64,000 nucleotides of DNA from Pagrus major (GCF_040436345.1 NC_133232.1:27124315-27188314), one strand, 5' to 3'. Shown: positions 50,731 to 64,000, counted from the stretch's first letter. Notes: generated from the sequence alone by a model not told the origin. Program-made: numbers and translations.

Positions 50731-53700
50731 CATATTTGCAGAGAAATGTAATGGCAGTTGAAATTCTTGCTTTTTTTTTTTACCTCTAGTCAAAAGTAGA
50801 AGTGAAAACTTTGCCACAAAGATATGGACATGTTTACGTGACACTCGGAGTACAACAATGCACACTTTTGACCACACCCAATAGTGATGCTGGGTGTGGT
50901 TAGATGTCTTAAGTTCACATTTTCAACCAGAAGAGGTCAGAGAAACTGCTTCTCAGCTTGGTATCAAGTTACTGTAAGGTATCCTAGGCTTGGTGTTCCA
51001 TTTTTATTTTGTGTGACTGGGTTAATAAATTTAGCATGTGTCCCCACTGGGAACACTTGAGTATACAACACTTAAATTAGTTCCCAAAGGAGCAGCTGTT
51101 TATTACTTACAAATAGCTCTGTGTTTAACATAGGGTGCAGTGTTCCTTTATCCCTGCAGAGGGCAGGCAAAGACCTGACATTTAACAGCTGTTGGGCTTT
51201 TTGAATGGAGAGCATCCAACAGAGAGAAAATGACTCTGTGGTTTTCTCAAACTTAGATGAGAATTATGTCTGTTTTAAACTACGGGTTTCTTTGAGGATA
51301 CTGCTTTTGCTTCCACAATAAGAGGAAGCCTGAAACAAAACCTGTAAAAGAAAATCCATAATGCCACGAGTCATTAAAAAAAAACCTTTTCATTTCGTTC
51401 CACTGAGTGAAGTCAGACAACTGTAGTTTATCTTGTATGTAACCAAAAGCCTTTAAGTTTAAATCCACTTACATGTTCATTTTATAAATGCACATAAAAT
51501 CCAAACTGATGAAATGAGAGAAGCCTGACAAACTTCAAACTGCAAAATATTTAGACTTTGTTGAAATGCTCATTTAGTTACAATTTAATTTTATAAATGC
51601 ATGTTCATACATAAAGTGAATTGTGAGTGTATTTCTTCTGAATGACTCATCTATGTGTCACACTGATATAAATACCCGTTGTATGGTTTGACCACACCCC
51701 ACTCAAATGCAGAAATGGCATGTTTCGTGGGGCACTTCTGCAAGTTTGTATCATTTAAGAAGAAATGATTTCGAATTAGGGGAATAACATTTATGGATTC
51801 AGTCGTTATTACATCAGACTGATTGTGTGAAGCTAAAAACTTAAATTTTCTTTCTTTCCTAATGATTGAGGACAATTTCCTGAAGATTTACATGACTCTT
51901 TCAGTGCCAGGTAGAATTAATGTTTGACTTTAACGACAAAGCATTTTTTAAATTTATCTTTTTATCGGACACACCCAGCAACACTTTTTATTGTTGACTG
52001 TTCCCACACCTGCAGCCTGACTTATCCTTTCACTTCTGCTGTAACTGATTTCTTTGTTTGGTGCTTCATTGTGTGTTTTGTGTCTATATACAGCAGCTGT
52101 AGGTAAAATAGCACACCTGGACCTGCCCATATAATGAATTCATGCCACCTGTGGATGTCACTTTTGAGGTTTCAGCAATGTTTTTTGCAAAATCAACCCC
52201 AGTTTAATGACTGAACCTGCTCAATAAAAGTTGAGCAGATCTCGGGCGGATCTCTTTTTCTCTCTGACACACACACACACTCACAAGACATGCGCAAGGA
52301 AGGATTCTCATCCGGAGTGAGTCAGATCTGTCATATTTTCCACCTTACTAAGTGTGATTCAGGATCATTCTGCCGCAACCTTCTTCCACCATAGTGTTGA
52401 ATTGAATCAGGGAGGCCATTTTAGTTTGTTCTGTGGTCTCATGGAAATCAGAAAATGGAAATGTTCCCACAACAGTGAAGCGCCCAAGTCCTTGAACGCA
52501 TGACTCACCCATCCTGTGGATCGTGGTGGAAGAGGGCCGTAACTTGAGCAAATAAGTCCGAGTCCACCCGCAGCATCACAGCACTAACCCTTCGACTGCT
52601 GAAGGAGTGGTGTTAAAAAGACTTCTCATCATGCAATCAAAGATGAAATTAATATGATGAGGCAACAGGCTGTTTTAAGGCTTTTGAGGCAAGCTTCCCA
52701 TGCAGAGGCTGTAATATCACGTCCTTACAATATCCTGCTACTTATTTGTGTTGAGTAATTTCAGAGTTAAAAAGCTGGACTAAAGCGAGCCACAAGAACA
52801 ATACGCAGATTTATGCCAACAGCAACATTTTCTCTCGCAGCCCTGCCAACCTTCCTCCCCCCTTGGTCTTTATTTCTCTCTTGGCCACACACTCACTACT
52901 TCTTTTTTCCTTCCTCTCTCCCTGTCCTTGCTTGCTTTCTGGACATTTTTCTATGTTCATGCACGAGGAAGTGAGGGGAGGAGGTGGTGGTGGTGGGGGA
53001 TTCTTAAAAGTAGTCGCAGCAGTGAGGAGTGCTTGCTGTCGAGGGAGGAACACAGAGAGAGAGGCTGTATTGTTTCCCCGCACAAGGTCCCTGTGTGGCT
53101 GTCAGCCCCCCTGTAGGAGCTTAAGGCATGGTATGCATGTGCTGAGCATCTGGTGGTGCGAGACACACATCTGGAAAAGAGCGAGGTGGTCGGTGGGGGG
53201 CTCGGAACAGCGAGTTGAAGAGCTGGGGGAGTCCGAGGCTGAAGTGCAACACAGCTTAGAGAAGTTCTTCTATGGCTTTAGTGTTTTGAGGCCTAGAATG
53301 AGACAGTTATAATTAGACGGTAGAATGTGCAGATTTTTTTCGGATGCAGCAGTGGCCGCAAAGTCCTTAAATAGATATTTTCTTCCCCGTTAGACATGTT
53401 TACAGCCCTGCTTCACTGTCTGGGCTTAAAAGCTAATGCAAGCGTGTGCAGGCATTGTCAGTCGTTCGTAGGGGCGTCTCTAGGCGGACAGTAACAACAC
53501 CAAGTCACCACGCATATACAGTCCCACCCTCAAAGTTTTATGGAGTTTTCCTTAGACTCTAGACTGGGGTTGGGCTTGGTTGAATTCCCACTTACACACA
53601 CACACACGCTAAACTTGGGCAAAAGGAAGGGGGGCAGGAAAATGGATCCTTAGTCAGCACTTGAGGTCTACTTCACCTTGAGCGTCTCCTCTTTGCATTT

Positions 53701-56689
53701 GCGTTACAGTCAGGGACATGTGAATGAAGGAGTAAGGACTCACACGGATCAAGGATGGACTAACACATGTAACAAAGGAGGAACGATGAAAAGTGTGCAG
53801 AAATGCATACATCCTCATATATCCTCATTCTACAGTGACCTTAGTATCTTAACCTCAGTTCCGGAGCGAGGGGCGTTTGTTCCAATTCGTGCACTTAAAT
53901 GGGTGTGAGCTGCACATTTTTCTCCGGCACTAAAACGCAGTATTGTAATTTAGTACTGGAATGGAATGAGGGAGGTCAAAGGTGAGTCCGCTGCGGGGAA
54001 ATAGCTAAAGAAGGCTGGGAGAGACTAGATGATCATATCAGTCGTATATAGTAACCAAACAACGCCCGCGAATGCCATCCAAAAGCTGAAGTGTGACAGC
54101 CATTGTTTACAGAAGTGATTCTTAATCAGTTCTTTCTCTGTGAGCTGGTGTCGCCCTTTGACGGAGGTTGCCAGAGTGAGAGTGGAGAGGAAAGTGCGTG
54201 ACACGAGGGAAGAGAGGAGAGGTACGGCAGAGGGAAAACAGACAGCCCCTGCACTTTTGGACATGAAACCCCATACTTGCCTCTGGCTCATATTACCAGA
54301 ATCTGGAGGTGGGGCAGGAGGAGTGATGTTGTCAAACTAAAGGAAAACTATAATACGCACTACCATGACTACCAAGTGAAGAAATATTGATCACTGTCCT
54401 GGAAAAACAAACCTAAAAAATTAAATATATAATAATATTAATTGATTTCCTTCGTCATCCTTGTAGTTGATGCCCTACTTACCAGTGATATTCAGCAGTG
54501 AGAATCGGAATTATTAGTCATAACAGCTGCGTAACCACTGTCTGGTTTGGGTGTGTACTGAACATTCAATCTTCAAGTTGGCCCAAGGCTATCCATTATC
54601 TTCTAATGAAACACAGTTGCAACAGTTCCTTGTTACGAATAGGCACTTTGTGGGTATGAGAACTTAAATCAGCACAATTTAGAGTAACTTAAAACATAAA
54701 AATATATTGTAACTTACATTACTTATCGTTTCAGTTCTTTTAAAGGTATTTAACAGACTTTTTCTTGCAATGTCCAGTTGAGAAAGAGGCAGTTTAGACC
54801 TGCATGAGCTGTCTGAACAACCAGGTACCCCAACCCCTTGATTGTGAAAGGATTGATTGCCGTTTCATGTATTGACTTGCTGTTGCAGGCGGTTAACGGC
54901 TTACATCCCACCCAAAGAAAGGGTTGGAGTGTTGGAACGTTTCCAGCTATGACTGGAATGTGCAGCTCAGGAAGGTATCTGCATGTGTTGAAGCAACAAC
55001 AGATGGGTTGTGAGACACAGGGAGGAGAATCTCTTGCAAAACTCCTTATCACTCCCTTGGATCAATAATTCGGGGCAGTTAACAGTGAGTGATTGTTGGA
55101 GCGTGGAGAAATTGATGAAACAGTAGGCTAATCAGATGCAAACACAGGTGTTACTGTGTCTCCATGAATGTGTCACATCTTTGATGTTGCTTAACACTCT
55201 GGTGACTGACGTTTTGAAGCGATTGGGCGTCGGTTACACACCTCATGTGAGTCTTCTCCATGAATGCGTCAAATCTGTGGAGTTAAATCACTCCTGGAGG
55301 CTTATATGTTGAAACAATTAGTAAAACACCTAATGTGAGTTTTCAGTAACCAACCTTTATGACTGCATAGTGACCGCATAGGCGTGACTGAACCTGCCAA
55401 AGGTGTAGCAGCCATCAGTCTGTTTAGATGTGTCTAGTGCGCAGACAGAGAAAGGCCGCGGGGCTGTATTGAAGCAACAGGAAGGGTGGAGGATCATCTT
55501 CCCTTAGAAACAATTCTAAACCTTGTGCGACAAAGTAGAGCAGAGTTCCTCACTACGTCACAAACTGCTTTGCGGCATGTGATATTTATCCATACACACA
55601 CAGGGCACTGCTATGGAAACATCCCTGCAAGTACCTGCCCCCTTGCTTATTATGTTGCTATGGCAGCCATCCCAGAATAGTCTCTTTTTTTCTCCCTCTC
55701 CGTCCCTCCCTCGTGTTCATGACTCACAACTCGCAGTGGAAACCACAATTCAGTCTGTCTCTCATTCCCCTTTTTCCCTTTACATTCTTCTCTGAACCAA
55801 AGGAACAGCTCGCCTTTCTGAATCATCACTGTGTGTTGTGTGTTGTGTGTTGCGTGTGTGTGTCAGGGAGCACGCGCTGCGGGGGAATTCCAAACAGATT
55901 ACCAATGATGAGTTACTATGGTGATGGCAAATATCAGGCGGGGTGACCTGTGTGTTGTCAGATAGTGTATCTTGAGTACTGCACACTGTCATTAGCTGAC
56001 TGTGATTTCTTTGGAGTTGTAATCTCTCCATGGACACACTCTGCTCTCAGTGGTTACTTTAGGTCCACTTTGTTTTGAGAAGTCCCAGCTTGCGGTGCGC
56101 CTACTCACAGGGCTCGAGGGGCAGGAGAGCACAAAATCACATGTATGGTAACACGTTGCACACAACGTAACAAATGATGCACGTGGTAATTAAGTTCGGG
56201 ATAAACCTCTGGATGGCTTGGTGAACAGGGACATGATCTCTTGTTTTGTTTTAGTTCCATGGTCCAACTCATTTGCCAAGAAGATGAGGAAAATCCAATT
56301 ATAAGTGATGATTAAATCAAGTTAAATTGGATTCACATACTGGATATGAGGCCCTTGCCTTAACTTTTGCAGCAATTTTACAAGTCAGGAATTTTCCAAT
56401 TAAAGCCGATGCTTCGCCCGCCTCAGTTTGAGCAAAATGAGGAACGGGAAGACAAACCGTTGATTTTCACTCAGTTGAAGAATATTAAAGATTTTTTGAG
56501 GTTAACATTTTGGATTATAATTCAAATATGTCTGAAAACTGTTTAAAAAATTTAATCAAAGTAACTAAAAGTAATCAGAAGACTGCCCCTTTCTGTATTA
56601 TAGTCACAACATATGTTCTCCTACCACCAAAATTCCTGATTATTATTCAGTCACATTTCAAATAATAATCCCATTTTTAAATCCCGTTT
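50731..56689. other. Intergenic, no gene recognised
   Basis: Reading frames here (for example a 149-codon frame at 52863-53312 with a glycine run from GGTGG repeats) show no domain, no splice context and no conserved motif. Purine- and pyrimidine-rich patches occur near 52850-53050. Confidence 0.6.
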
Positions 56690-56850
56690 ATAATAATTGG
56701 ACGAGTTCCCACTTTTGCAACTCTTCACAACCCTTCAACTACTTCTCCACACAAATTAAAGCCAGCAATTCAGTTTAGGGTTCGCTTTTAAACATTCAAC
56801 ATGCTAACTCATTCACACCGCAATTCCTTTAGAGATTGCTTCTCTTGCAT
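56690..56850. repeat. Second copy of the 15.3-15.8 kb interspersed repeat
   Basis: TTCTCCACACAAATTAAAGCC, AGCAATTCAGTTTAG, ACATTCAACATGC and CACCGCAATTCCTTTAGAG match sequences in 15388-15800 in the same order, showing a dispersed family. Confidence 0.55.
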
Positions 56851-58890
56851 TATAGATTATTTTATTGGATTATGACAGTGATTGAAGAAGTATTAAGATC
56901 ATTTTTAAATGTACCACAATGAACTTTAACTTGTTATGAAACTATCTTAATTTAATAATATTGCCAATGTATGACTTCAATAACCAAATGAGACCATCAG
57001 CAAGGAGATATTTCTAGATATTCTTAATGTTTGCCAGCGGGTTGACTTCTCAAAATTGAAACAATTTTTCATGGCGGAATGCTGAGGTTCAATCGAGGAC
57101 TCTCTCACAGCCTGGGGAAAGAAGCTGCTCTGCCTTGTGATAATAGAAAGTAACTAGTAACTATTTGCAAAATGACTGCAGTGGAGTAAAACATGCAATA
57201 TGTTCCTCCTAAATCTAGTGGAGGATAGAAGTAAAGAATAGCAGTAGTAGTTTAGATGACACAGTTTGCTGAAAACATACTAAACATTCAAATTCAGTAA
57301 CTGTATGCCTATTGTAATTGTAATCTTTTATTTTCTTATTCATATATTATTGCATTTGATTACATTAAAATAAAAAAATACTATGTCAATTTGAGGGGAC
57401 TTAACAGCAACCTGTGGGATCAATTATTTCATTTCATTAATATTTTTATCTCCACAATGCAGATGAGAAACAGTTGTTTCAAAAATTGAACTACTGTCCA
57501 ACTCACCGTGTTTGCATTAAAGCTACTGTAAGTGTTGTTGCCGTCAGCAATCTCCTCCCTTCTCTCTAAGTCACCACATGAATGCACAGCGGTAATCACC
57601 AGACATAGCAGCAAACTGGAGGATCCTGCTCGCTTCAGACAGGATCGCCTTTTTATGGACGTCTCTGTCCAGATTGGATAAAGTGGGCAGGGATACCAGA
57701 CGATGTATTTTCTCTTTTACTGCATGAGCAGGAGGAGGAGAGACATGGGTTACTGACCATCACGCTATAATAGTCATTACTGTAGAAATACAGAGCTATT
57801 TAACACTCATTTCAATAAAAATATATCACTGACAGCAGCTTTATTATTACACAACCCAGAAGTAAAAGATGACTGTTTGTTTTGCTGTAACTACTGAACT
57901 CTCTGTCATCGTCCTGATTAAGGAATGGGCGGCTGACAGATCAGATGCTGCGTGTGATCACACAAAACTTACAGTCATCACTGTCATTATAGAGGAGGAA
58001 GTGTGCTTCTATTTTTATTTTGTCTTTACAACCTCCGTATTGCAGATCCACTATTTGGTTGCCTTGTTTTTCTTAGTTTTGTTATGTTTTCCTGCACAAT
58101 GAAAAGGAGATCTTGATCTCAATGTGACTAAGGATAACGAAATCTAATTCATGAACAGTAACAAGACCAAGAGATATCAATGAAATTAAATAGAAGACAT
58201 GGCATTCTGTATTAATAAACCAGAAACAGCAGGAACATATCATAGGTCTCTGATTTCACTGCTTAATTTTGCAGTGTTTTGGACTCATCATCAACAGTAG
58301 TGCATTCATTCACCTCTGAAGAACACAAACTGAATCTGTAACACATTTCCTTTCACATTCTCCGACACTGACAATGCCTCTTTGACAATGTTTATCTAAC
58401 TGTGTCTTCAGCATCAGCTGGTGAGACACTTGTCACAGTATTGACAATGTTACATTGTGTAAAAAATCTAATGAAGTCGGTACACAAAGATCTCTTCTAT
58501 TTGCACACAACGTGGTATGTGTAGTGAGCGTCTGCTTTTAACAATGATCTCCCCAGATGCAAACTGGACTGCTAAAAGAATTTTAAGTGTATTGACATTT
58601 TCAAGCGACCACAAACGCAGCAAACAAGATCACTTTGAGTGAAAGACGACACTTTGAATAGGCTCGCTGTTTTTGTAAATAACCATTTGTTTCGGATTAC
58701 TGACAATGAAAGTCTTGACACTGCTGTCATTTCAGAACAAGGTGATAAATAAATCCCACAGTCAACAGCATTTTGAATATGTGTCATGTGCAATTACAGA
58801 ATTGTTTAAGTTATTGGTTACAACTTACAATAGTTAAATTTAGTAGTGGTTGCCTATTGTAAACTACGGAAGAGGATTAGGGCCACTGGA
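56851..58890. other. Intergenic, no gene established
   Basis: Contains a small L2/SINE-like fragment at about 57090-57135 (CACAGCCTGGGGAAAGAAGC) and a minus-strand frame at 57429-57680 with a secretory-like leader but no ATG (see findings). Confidence 0.5.
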
Positions 58891-58893
58891 GCC

Positions 58894-58987
58894 TCACTCC
58901 CAACTCGTCAAAAACTGATATTTTGGGATGGCGGCCGACCTGTCCTGCAATCACAAAGTGTCATTTTTTGACGAGTTGGAAATGAGA
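58894..58987. repeat. Inverted repeat / fold-back element
   Basis: TCACTCCCAACTCGTCAAAAA (58894-58914) is an imperfect inverse complement of TTTTTGACGAGTTGGAAATGA (58965-58985), with about 50 nt between. A short element of a type I recall as frequent in fish. Confidence 0.6.
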
Positions 58988-59042
58988 CTCAAAAATCAAC
59001 TTTTCTTACAAATAGGACCTTTAAACTTAGAATTCTGAAAAA

Positions 59043-59043
<1 letters not shown>

Positions 59044-59121
<78 letters not shown>
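59044..59121. repeat. (TATC)n tetranucleotide microsatellite
   Basis: About 19 uninterrupted TATC units followed by TATATAAATATA. Confidence 0.98.
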
Positions 59122-61520
59122 ATAAATATAACAAACATAAGGGAGATGTCCCAAATAATTTATAACATCCAGTGCATCATGTTTTTTACACAATCAATCT
59201 TGTCTTGACTGTCACCAAAAAATAAAAATAACTTTTTTTCTCTGAACTCCCAGGGGAAAAACAACAACAGAAGGCTTCTGTAGTAAACATGCAAAAAAAG
59301 AAAAAAACAAAAGATAAGAAATCACTGAGTTATGTTCTCAAATATGTTTTGGAATAAAACTCCTCTATTGTATCCCATGTTCTCATAAATTATCCTGATG
59401 ACTCATAGAAACAAGCCTCTTACCAAGCACACTGCCTGCATTGTCTGAATTTAGGAAAGAATTTCAGTTAATAATCATGACATTCTGCACAATACAAGAA
59501 TTTTCACTCTTTTGACCAGATCCTAACCTTTATCAGCTAATTTCAAAACTAATGTGAATTCCTTTGGGTTAAAAAACTCCACTGAACTCTTTTGTCATAC
59601 TCCTTTGTGTCTAATTAAACTTTCGTTACGCAATCAAATGTGCAACCTCTGCTCATCTGGCTCTCATGCCTGTAATGCGCAGAGCCAAGCGGTTGCACAA
59701 GGAAATCTGATTTTCAGAAATCATTAGGTCCAGGTGTGGCGTCACTTTTATTAAGTTGTATCACAAGTTACAGTTTTGCTCAGAACAGTGCCGTGTGACT
59801 TCCCTTATGCAGGAGACACTAATCACGCATGCACACTCACACGTACGCACACAAGCATAATATGCGGGCAAATACACACAAACACACACACACACATTCA
59901 ACCGTCCAACCCCATCTAATCCTCTGATTTTCCTCTCCTTTACAGTCTGAGCTTCCCTGTTTTCATTGTAGTCATGGACTGTGAGTCACTGTGCGCCTGA
60001 GCCAAGCTATTTGCGCTGGTTCACACTGGCTGACACACCTAGGACCAGGAAACACACCCATTCCCACATATCCTTGTATTCATCAAGAGTGACCTGCCAC
60101 AAAGTGGTGACAGTCAGACGGGATTCATTTTGTAAAAACATGCACTGGATGTTTCAAAATGATTTGAGACATCTCTCTCATGTTTAGTTTTATCTTTGTT
60201 GCGCAATCGGCATTTTAGCTGTCTCTTCTACTTATCTTTGCTTACTTAGGCTATCTACTTATATTGAACTACAACTCCTGCTGTCGATTGATTTAGATTC
60301 AATACGGGCGAATCAATGAGTAATAAAGCCTTTTATCTGGGTTGACCCCATCAGTGGAAGAATGAGCTGTTGAATAACAGTGAAAGGGCATAAACACGTA
60401 GTACAGAACAAGCAGTAGTGCTAGTCTTAATTGTGGGGTTTGTCAGGTGGCCAAAAACATTTAAAACCTGCAGCAAAGATGTTGAGCAGCACAATGTCTG
60501 GACAGACATCTTGCTACGTACATGCTCAAACATCATAGGAGTCGTACGTCTGGAAGCAGCAATTGCTCTAAGCAGAAAGTGTTCTTCAAAGGCAACAAGG
60601 CCACACCTCAGAGGCAAGAAGGCAAACATGTAGGGAGCTGAGCATACAGGTGCAGCAGCAGGACACTTTTGTGAAGAAGATAATGATCCTTTCTACTGAT
60701 TAAGCAACACAGTTCTGTGGCTAAAACATATAATTCTGTAGACACGCATGCAAGGGTTACTTTAAAAATACAACATGTGGGCAATATAAATGATCTCTGC
60801 CTTCAATAAAATGACGTAATACAATCAACCGACTCATTCACAGAATGTCTTCAGAAGTTTCTGAGCCCTACAGTAACGTGTTTTTTTTATTGTCAGGAAT
60901 TGTTTGACTGTCCTTCAGTGCTGTTTATTTAAAACACTGCTGCAGTCCAAAGAGTAAAGCAATACCACACTTCATGCAGAGTTTTTTAGGGTTTTCTGCT
61001 TATCTTGCACATGTTTGGGATTACTCCTTCACTTTTATCTCAGCATGCACACAATTACAGATAAATACATGCACACACGCGCACATACACACACACACAA
61101 GCACTAAGTGGGTCTTCTTTTTGTTGGAGAGCTGCACCCTGTTTTTAAGAGAAAATAAAATCAGAGCTCTCTTGACTCAGGGTGGTGTAATGTGGCAATA
61201 TTAAAGTAGTAATGTGCACATATACGTCTGTGTGCCACGCCCTGTTCGATCCTGACAAAGCCACGCAGTAACTTCCTCTGTGTTTGTTCTGCTTCTTGTA
61301 TGTTTGCTGTTTCACCTCACCGGCCATGGGTGTGACATGCTGGTAGTGGGGTGTTTCAAGGACGTTCGACATTGCTGTGAGAGGTGAAGAACACACATTA
61401 ACACATGCCTGCACATACATCTGTCCTGTTGCACACACATAACCTAAATAGGTCATTCCCAGCCAGGGGGACTTGTTCTCCAAGGGTTTCTTCTGCCATT
61501 AAGACTATAGAGGCCGAGCA
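59122..61520. other. Intergenic, no gene recognised
   Basis: AT-rich sequence with short CA tracts near 59878-59895 and 61085-61100. No exon, RNA gene or transposon identified. Confidence 0.55.
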
Positions 61521-61522
61521 CA

Positions 61523-61745
61523 CATAATGGATAAATGGTCGAAATAGCTACAAGTAGGCTAATGGATAAATGACTGGAAAATCTAGCTAAGATAAAATTT
61601 GAAAAAAAGGGTGAAATAGATAGCTAACATAAGGGATGAATGGTCGACATAGCTTAACGTAGGCTAATGGACAAATGACTGGAACATCTGGCTAAAGTAA
61701 AAAAATGCTAATGTAACAGATAAATGGCTGAAATGTTTAGCTTCT
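61523..61745. repeat. Decayed tandem repeat, period about 105 bp
   Basis: The unit with ATAAATGGTCGAAATAGC...GTAGGCTAATGGATAAATGACTGGAA (from 61523) recurs at about 61627 as GATGAATGGTCGACATAGC...GTAGGCTAATGGACAAATGACTGGAA. A third partial unit (ACAGATAAATGGCTGAAATG) begins near 61716. Within each unit, ATGGAYAAATG is itself reiterated. Confidence 0.65.
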
Positions 61746-63760
61746 GCTATTCCATGTAGTAGTACTATGAATGCCACCTTAAACAAACCAACCTAAACAT
61801 TTTATACTTCAATTATAAAAAACTATACATGATATCTTGTTAAACAACATTTAAAATCAGTTAATATGGGCACATTTGGAACATGGCAGGCAGTGTTGAT
61901 GAGGGGGTACTTGTGCTTATCCGACAGGGGTGTTGGGGTACAAATACCAAACAAGTCTGGGAATCACTTTTCTGAACTATTCTTTCCAGTCATGCAACGT
62001 TTTCATCTATAAGCCTGTAATGTCTCTCCAAAATAATCCATAATCCCAGGCTGAATTAGTCTGAGGCACCACCCTATGACTGTGCCTCAACAGCTCATGT
62101 AATTTCTTCTATTCTTTCTCCTCTTCACTGAAACAAATGCACAAATTCAACTTTACCATGCATGTATAACTCTTGTTGTTTTGAGTTTTCCAAAACAAAA
62201 GTCAGAGTGGAAAAAATATTGTTTTTTTTAGGCACAGCCCTGTTTGATTTGGCTGACTCTGCCATAGAGCTTGTAGCGACAAAGCCTGTGTCTCAGCGCT
62301 GACTGAAACGTGTGCAGCAACAGTGCTGCGAAAGAGGAAACCCCGACACATCATTCAGAAGATCGGGGCTTTAATGTATACTTGAAATACTTGAAAATAA
62401 CAGTGGGCTGAAAGAGAAACAGTACCTGTGACAATAAGAGTTTCACTGAAAATGTGACAAAGGTAAATCACAGAATCATGCGGGGAGGAGAGTTGGTCTT
62501 CCTGCTGATAATTACTGACATTACTGTTGCAACTGCTATTTTCTGAAATGGTGCCTCGAGATAAAAAAAACACAACAAAACAATAAATATGTGAAGTATG
62601 CTTTCAAAATCTAAAACATCTTAAAACACATTTTAAAACTGGAAACAGAAACAGAATTATGCAACATAAAACATACAGCTGTTACAATTTAGTAGGACTT
62701 GGTTCAGGGTGGTCATTGTTAAAAAAAAAAAAGTCTCGTAAATACACTTTGCCTTTTGTGTGTAAGTAAAGGACTCACTCCTGAGTCATTTTGTTAATGA
62801 TCACTTTGTGTCACTTTGTGTGCAGAAGTTTAAATGCTGTAATAACATGTTTATGTCATTGTCCATCATATGATACTCATTTCGTGGTGTGTTGCTCTGT
62901 GTACTTCAGTCCTATTCTGAAATTTGAAACGAGAGCTGATGAAAAGCAGTTTTATTTTACTAAAATTAGAATCCCAACAAGTTAAAGGCATACTCTCCTT
63001 CTTAGGTTATCAAATACTAACGCTTCGGGTTGGTGGCCTGCCAACCGATTGCGTCTGTAGTTATAAATATCTTGGGAACAAAGCTCAACAATCAGCTATC
63101 ATTCTTGATATAACCTGGGAATAAAACTTTCTCCAGAATCACTGACACTTACAAACGCTCCGAAAAAATATAAGAAAACAATAAATTACAGGCCGAGGAC
63201 AGGATACAGACACTGCCTAGTGGATCATACAAGATGACTGAGAGGGTTTACTTAAGTCTATAAATATTTTTTAAGGAAAATCCTGCACGCTAAGGCCAAG
63301 AATACATTTTGATTGCTGCTCTTATCATTGTGTAAACTTTTATGCAAGGAAGTTAAAGGCTGCCTCTTGTGCATGGCTGTCAGCTGAGTATAGTGAGGCG
63401 TGTCACTTGCTTTGAATAAGCTTTAAACGGTCAAAATGTTTTCTCCCAGTTTAAAAATGATTATTGGCAGCACATACGAAGCAAAAAAATCTCCAAAGCG
63501 TCAAAACTGTCTCGTTAGTATCTGTTTTTCTGCTTGAGTGACATACTATATGGCTCAAAAGAGATCTTCTCAGTCACTGCTCTCCGCTCACATTGACAGT
63601 ACAAGTACTTCGGATTAAAGCGGTGTCAAAAGCGCTGACTGCTGCATAAATCTTTATGATAAATGTAGGTAGGTAGATAGATAGATAGATGATATAGCTA
63701 TTTCATATGTCAATTAACATTTATTTGTATTTTTTGAAGCAGCAGTTAGTTCTCATGTTT
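61746..63760. other. Intergenic, no gene recognised
   Basis: AT-rich; includes a short AGAT repeat at about 63670-63690. No coding signature. Confidence 0.55.
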
Positions 63761-63763
63761 CAT

Positions 63764-64000
63764 ATCATTGGAGCCCTCTGTGTGAAGCAGTGGGTGGTCC
63801 CACGGCTGCTGAGAACCACTCCCTCGCACCGGTCCCCTCCCCAGCATTCTCCTCCCTCTGCAAACCAGGAGCCCTACCCAGCTCTCTATCCAACCACTCT
63901 GCTCAGCCCAGAGGAGCAGCCACACAGAAAAAAAGAAGTTTAAATCAACTCAGAGACGAGGAGGGAGGGAGAGAGAGAGGGGGAGAAAACGCCCTGGAAA
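63764..64000 (+). other. GC/GA-rich edge, possibly the 5' end of a downstream gene
   Basis: Composition changes to C-rich (63800-63920) and then GA-rich (GAGGGAGGGAGAGAGAGAGG) up to the window end. This could be a promoter/5' UTR of a gene beyond the edge, but no start codon, splice site or domain confirms it. Confidence 0.2.

Noticed and set aside
52863-53312. 149-codon frame with a hydrophobic start and glycine run
   Set aside because: The leader comes from pyrimidine-rich DNA and the glycines from GGT/GGA repeats; no recognisable domain or conserved cysteine pattern.

Overview
The window is vertebrate genomic DNA, most likely from a ray-finned (teleost, probably percomorph-type) fish. Coding exons are short, with GT/AG introns and conserved intron phases. 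Long CA/GT/TATC microsatellites and decayed DNA-transposon and LINE remnants fill the non-coding space, and AATAAA signals follow the stop codons. The gene set includes an alpha-8-like nicotinic receptor subunit, a gene type known from fish and birds but not from mammals. There is no sign of prokaryotic, viral or plasmid organisation.

Four protein-coding genes can be reconstructed exon by exon. (1) About 3.8-21.0 kb, plus strand: the 3' seven coding exons of a homomeric-type neuronal nicotinic acetylcholine receptor subunit of the alpha-7/alpha-8 group. Residue choices favour alpha-8 (chrna8). The first exons, with the signal peptide, lie upstream of the window or were not found. (2) 34.6-38.8 kb, minus strand: five exons encoding a 249-residue protein with a mitochondrial-type N-terminus and an AhpD/carboxymuconolactone-decarboxylase-like peroxidase core with a CxxC pair. 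(3) 39.4-42.2 kb, plus strand: complete polr2g (RPB7, 172 residues, eight coding exons), divergent from gene 2 across a 634-bp intergenic promoter. (4) 42.8-50.4 kb, plus strand: complete eef1g (eEF1 gamma, 437 residues, ten coding exons), starting about 600 bp after the polr2g stop.

The most striking non-coding feature is inside eef1g. Five introns (3, 6, 7, 8 and 9) each carry one copy of a roughly 140-nt sequence with the architecture of a box H/ACA snoRNA: a first hairpin closed by a CCCCTGTC/GACAGGGG-type stem, an H box (ANANNA), a second hairpin and a terminal ACA. This makes eef1g a multi-copy snoRNA host gene here, consistent with its being a strongly transcribed translation-factor gene with a pyrimidine-rich (TOP-like) 5' end.

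The rest is introns of the receptor gene (1-20 kb), a 12-kb intergenic stretch (22.4-34.6 kb) and a 13-kb 3' stretch (50.7-64 kb). These hold microsatellites, inverted-repeat elements, an L2-like LINE remnant and otherwise unassigned sequence. No tRNA, rRNA, CRISPR array or other organised system was recognised in them.
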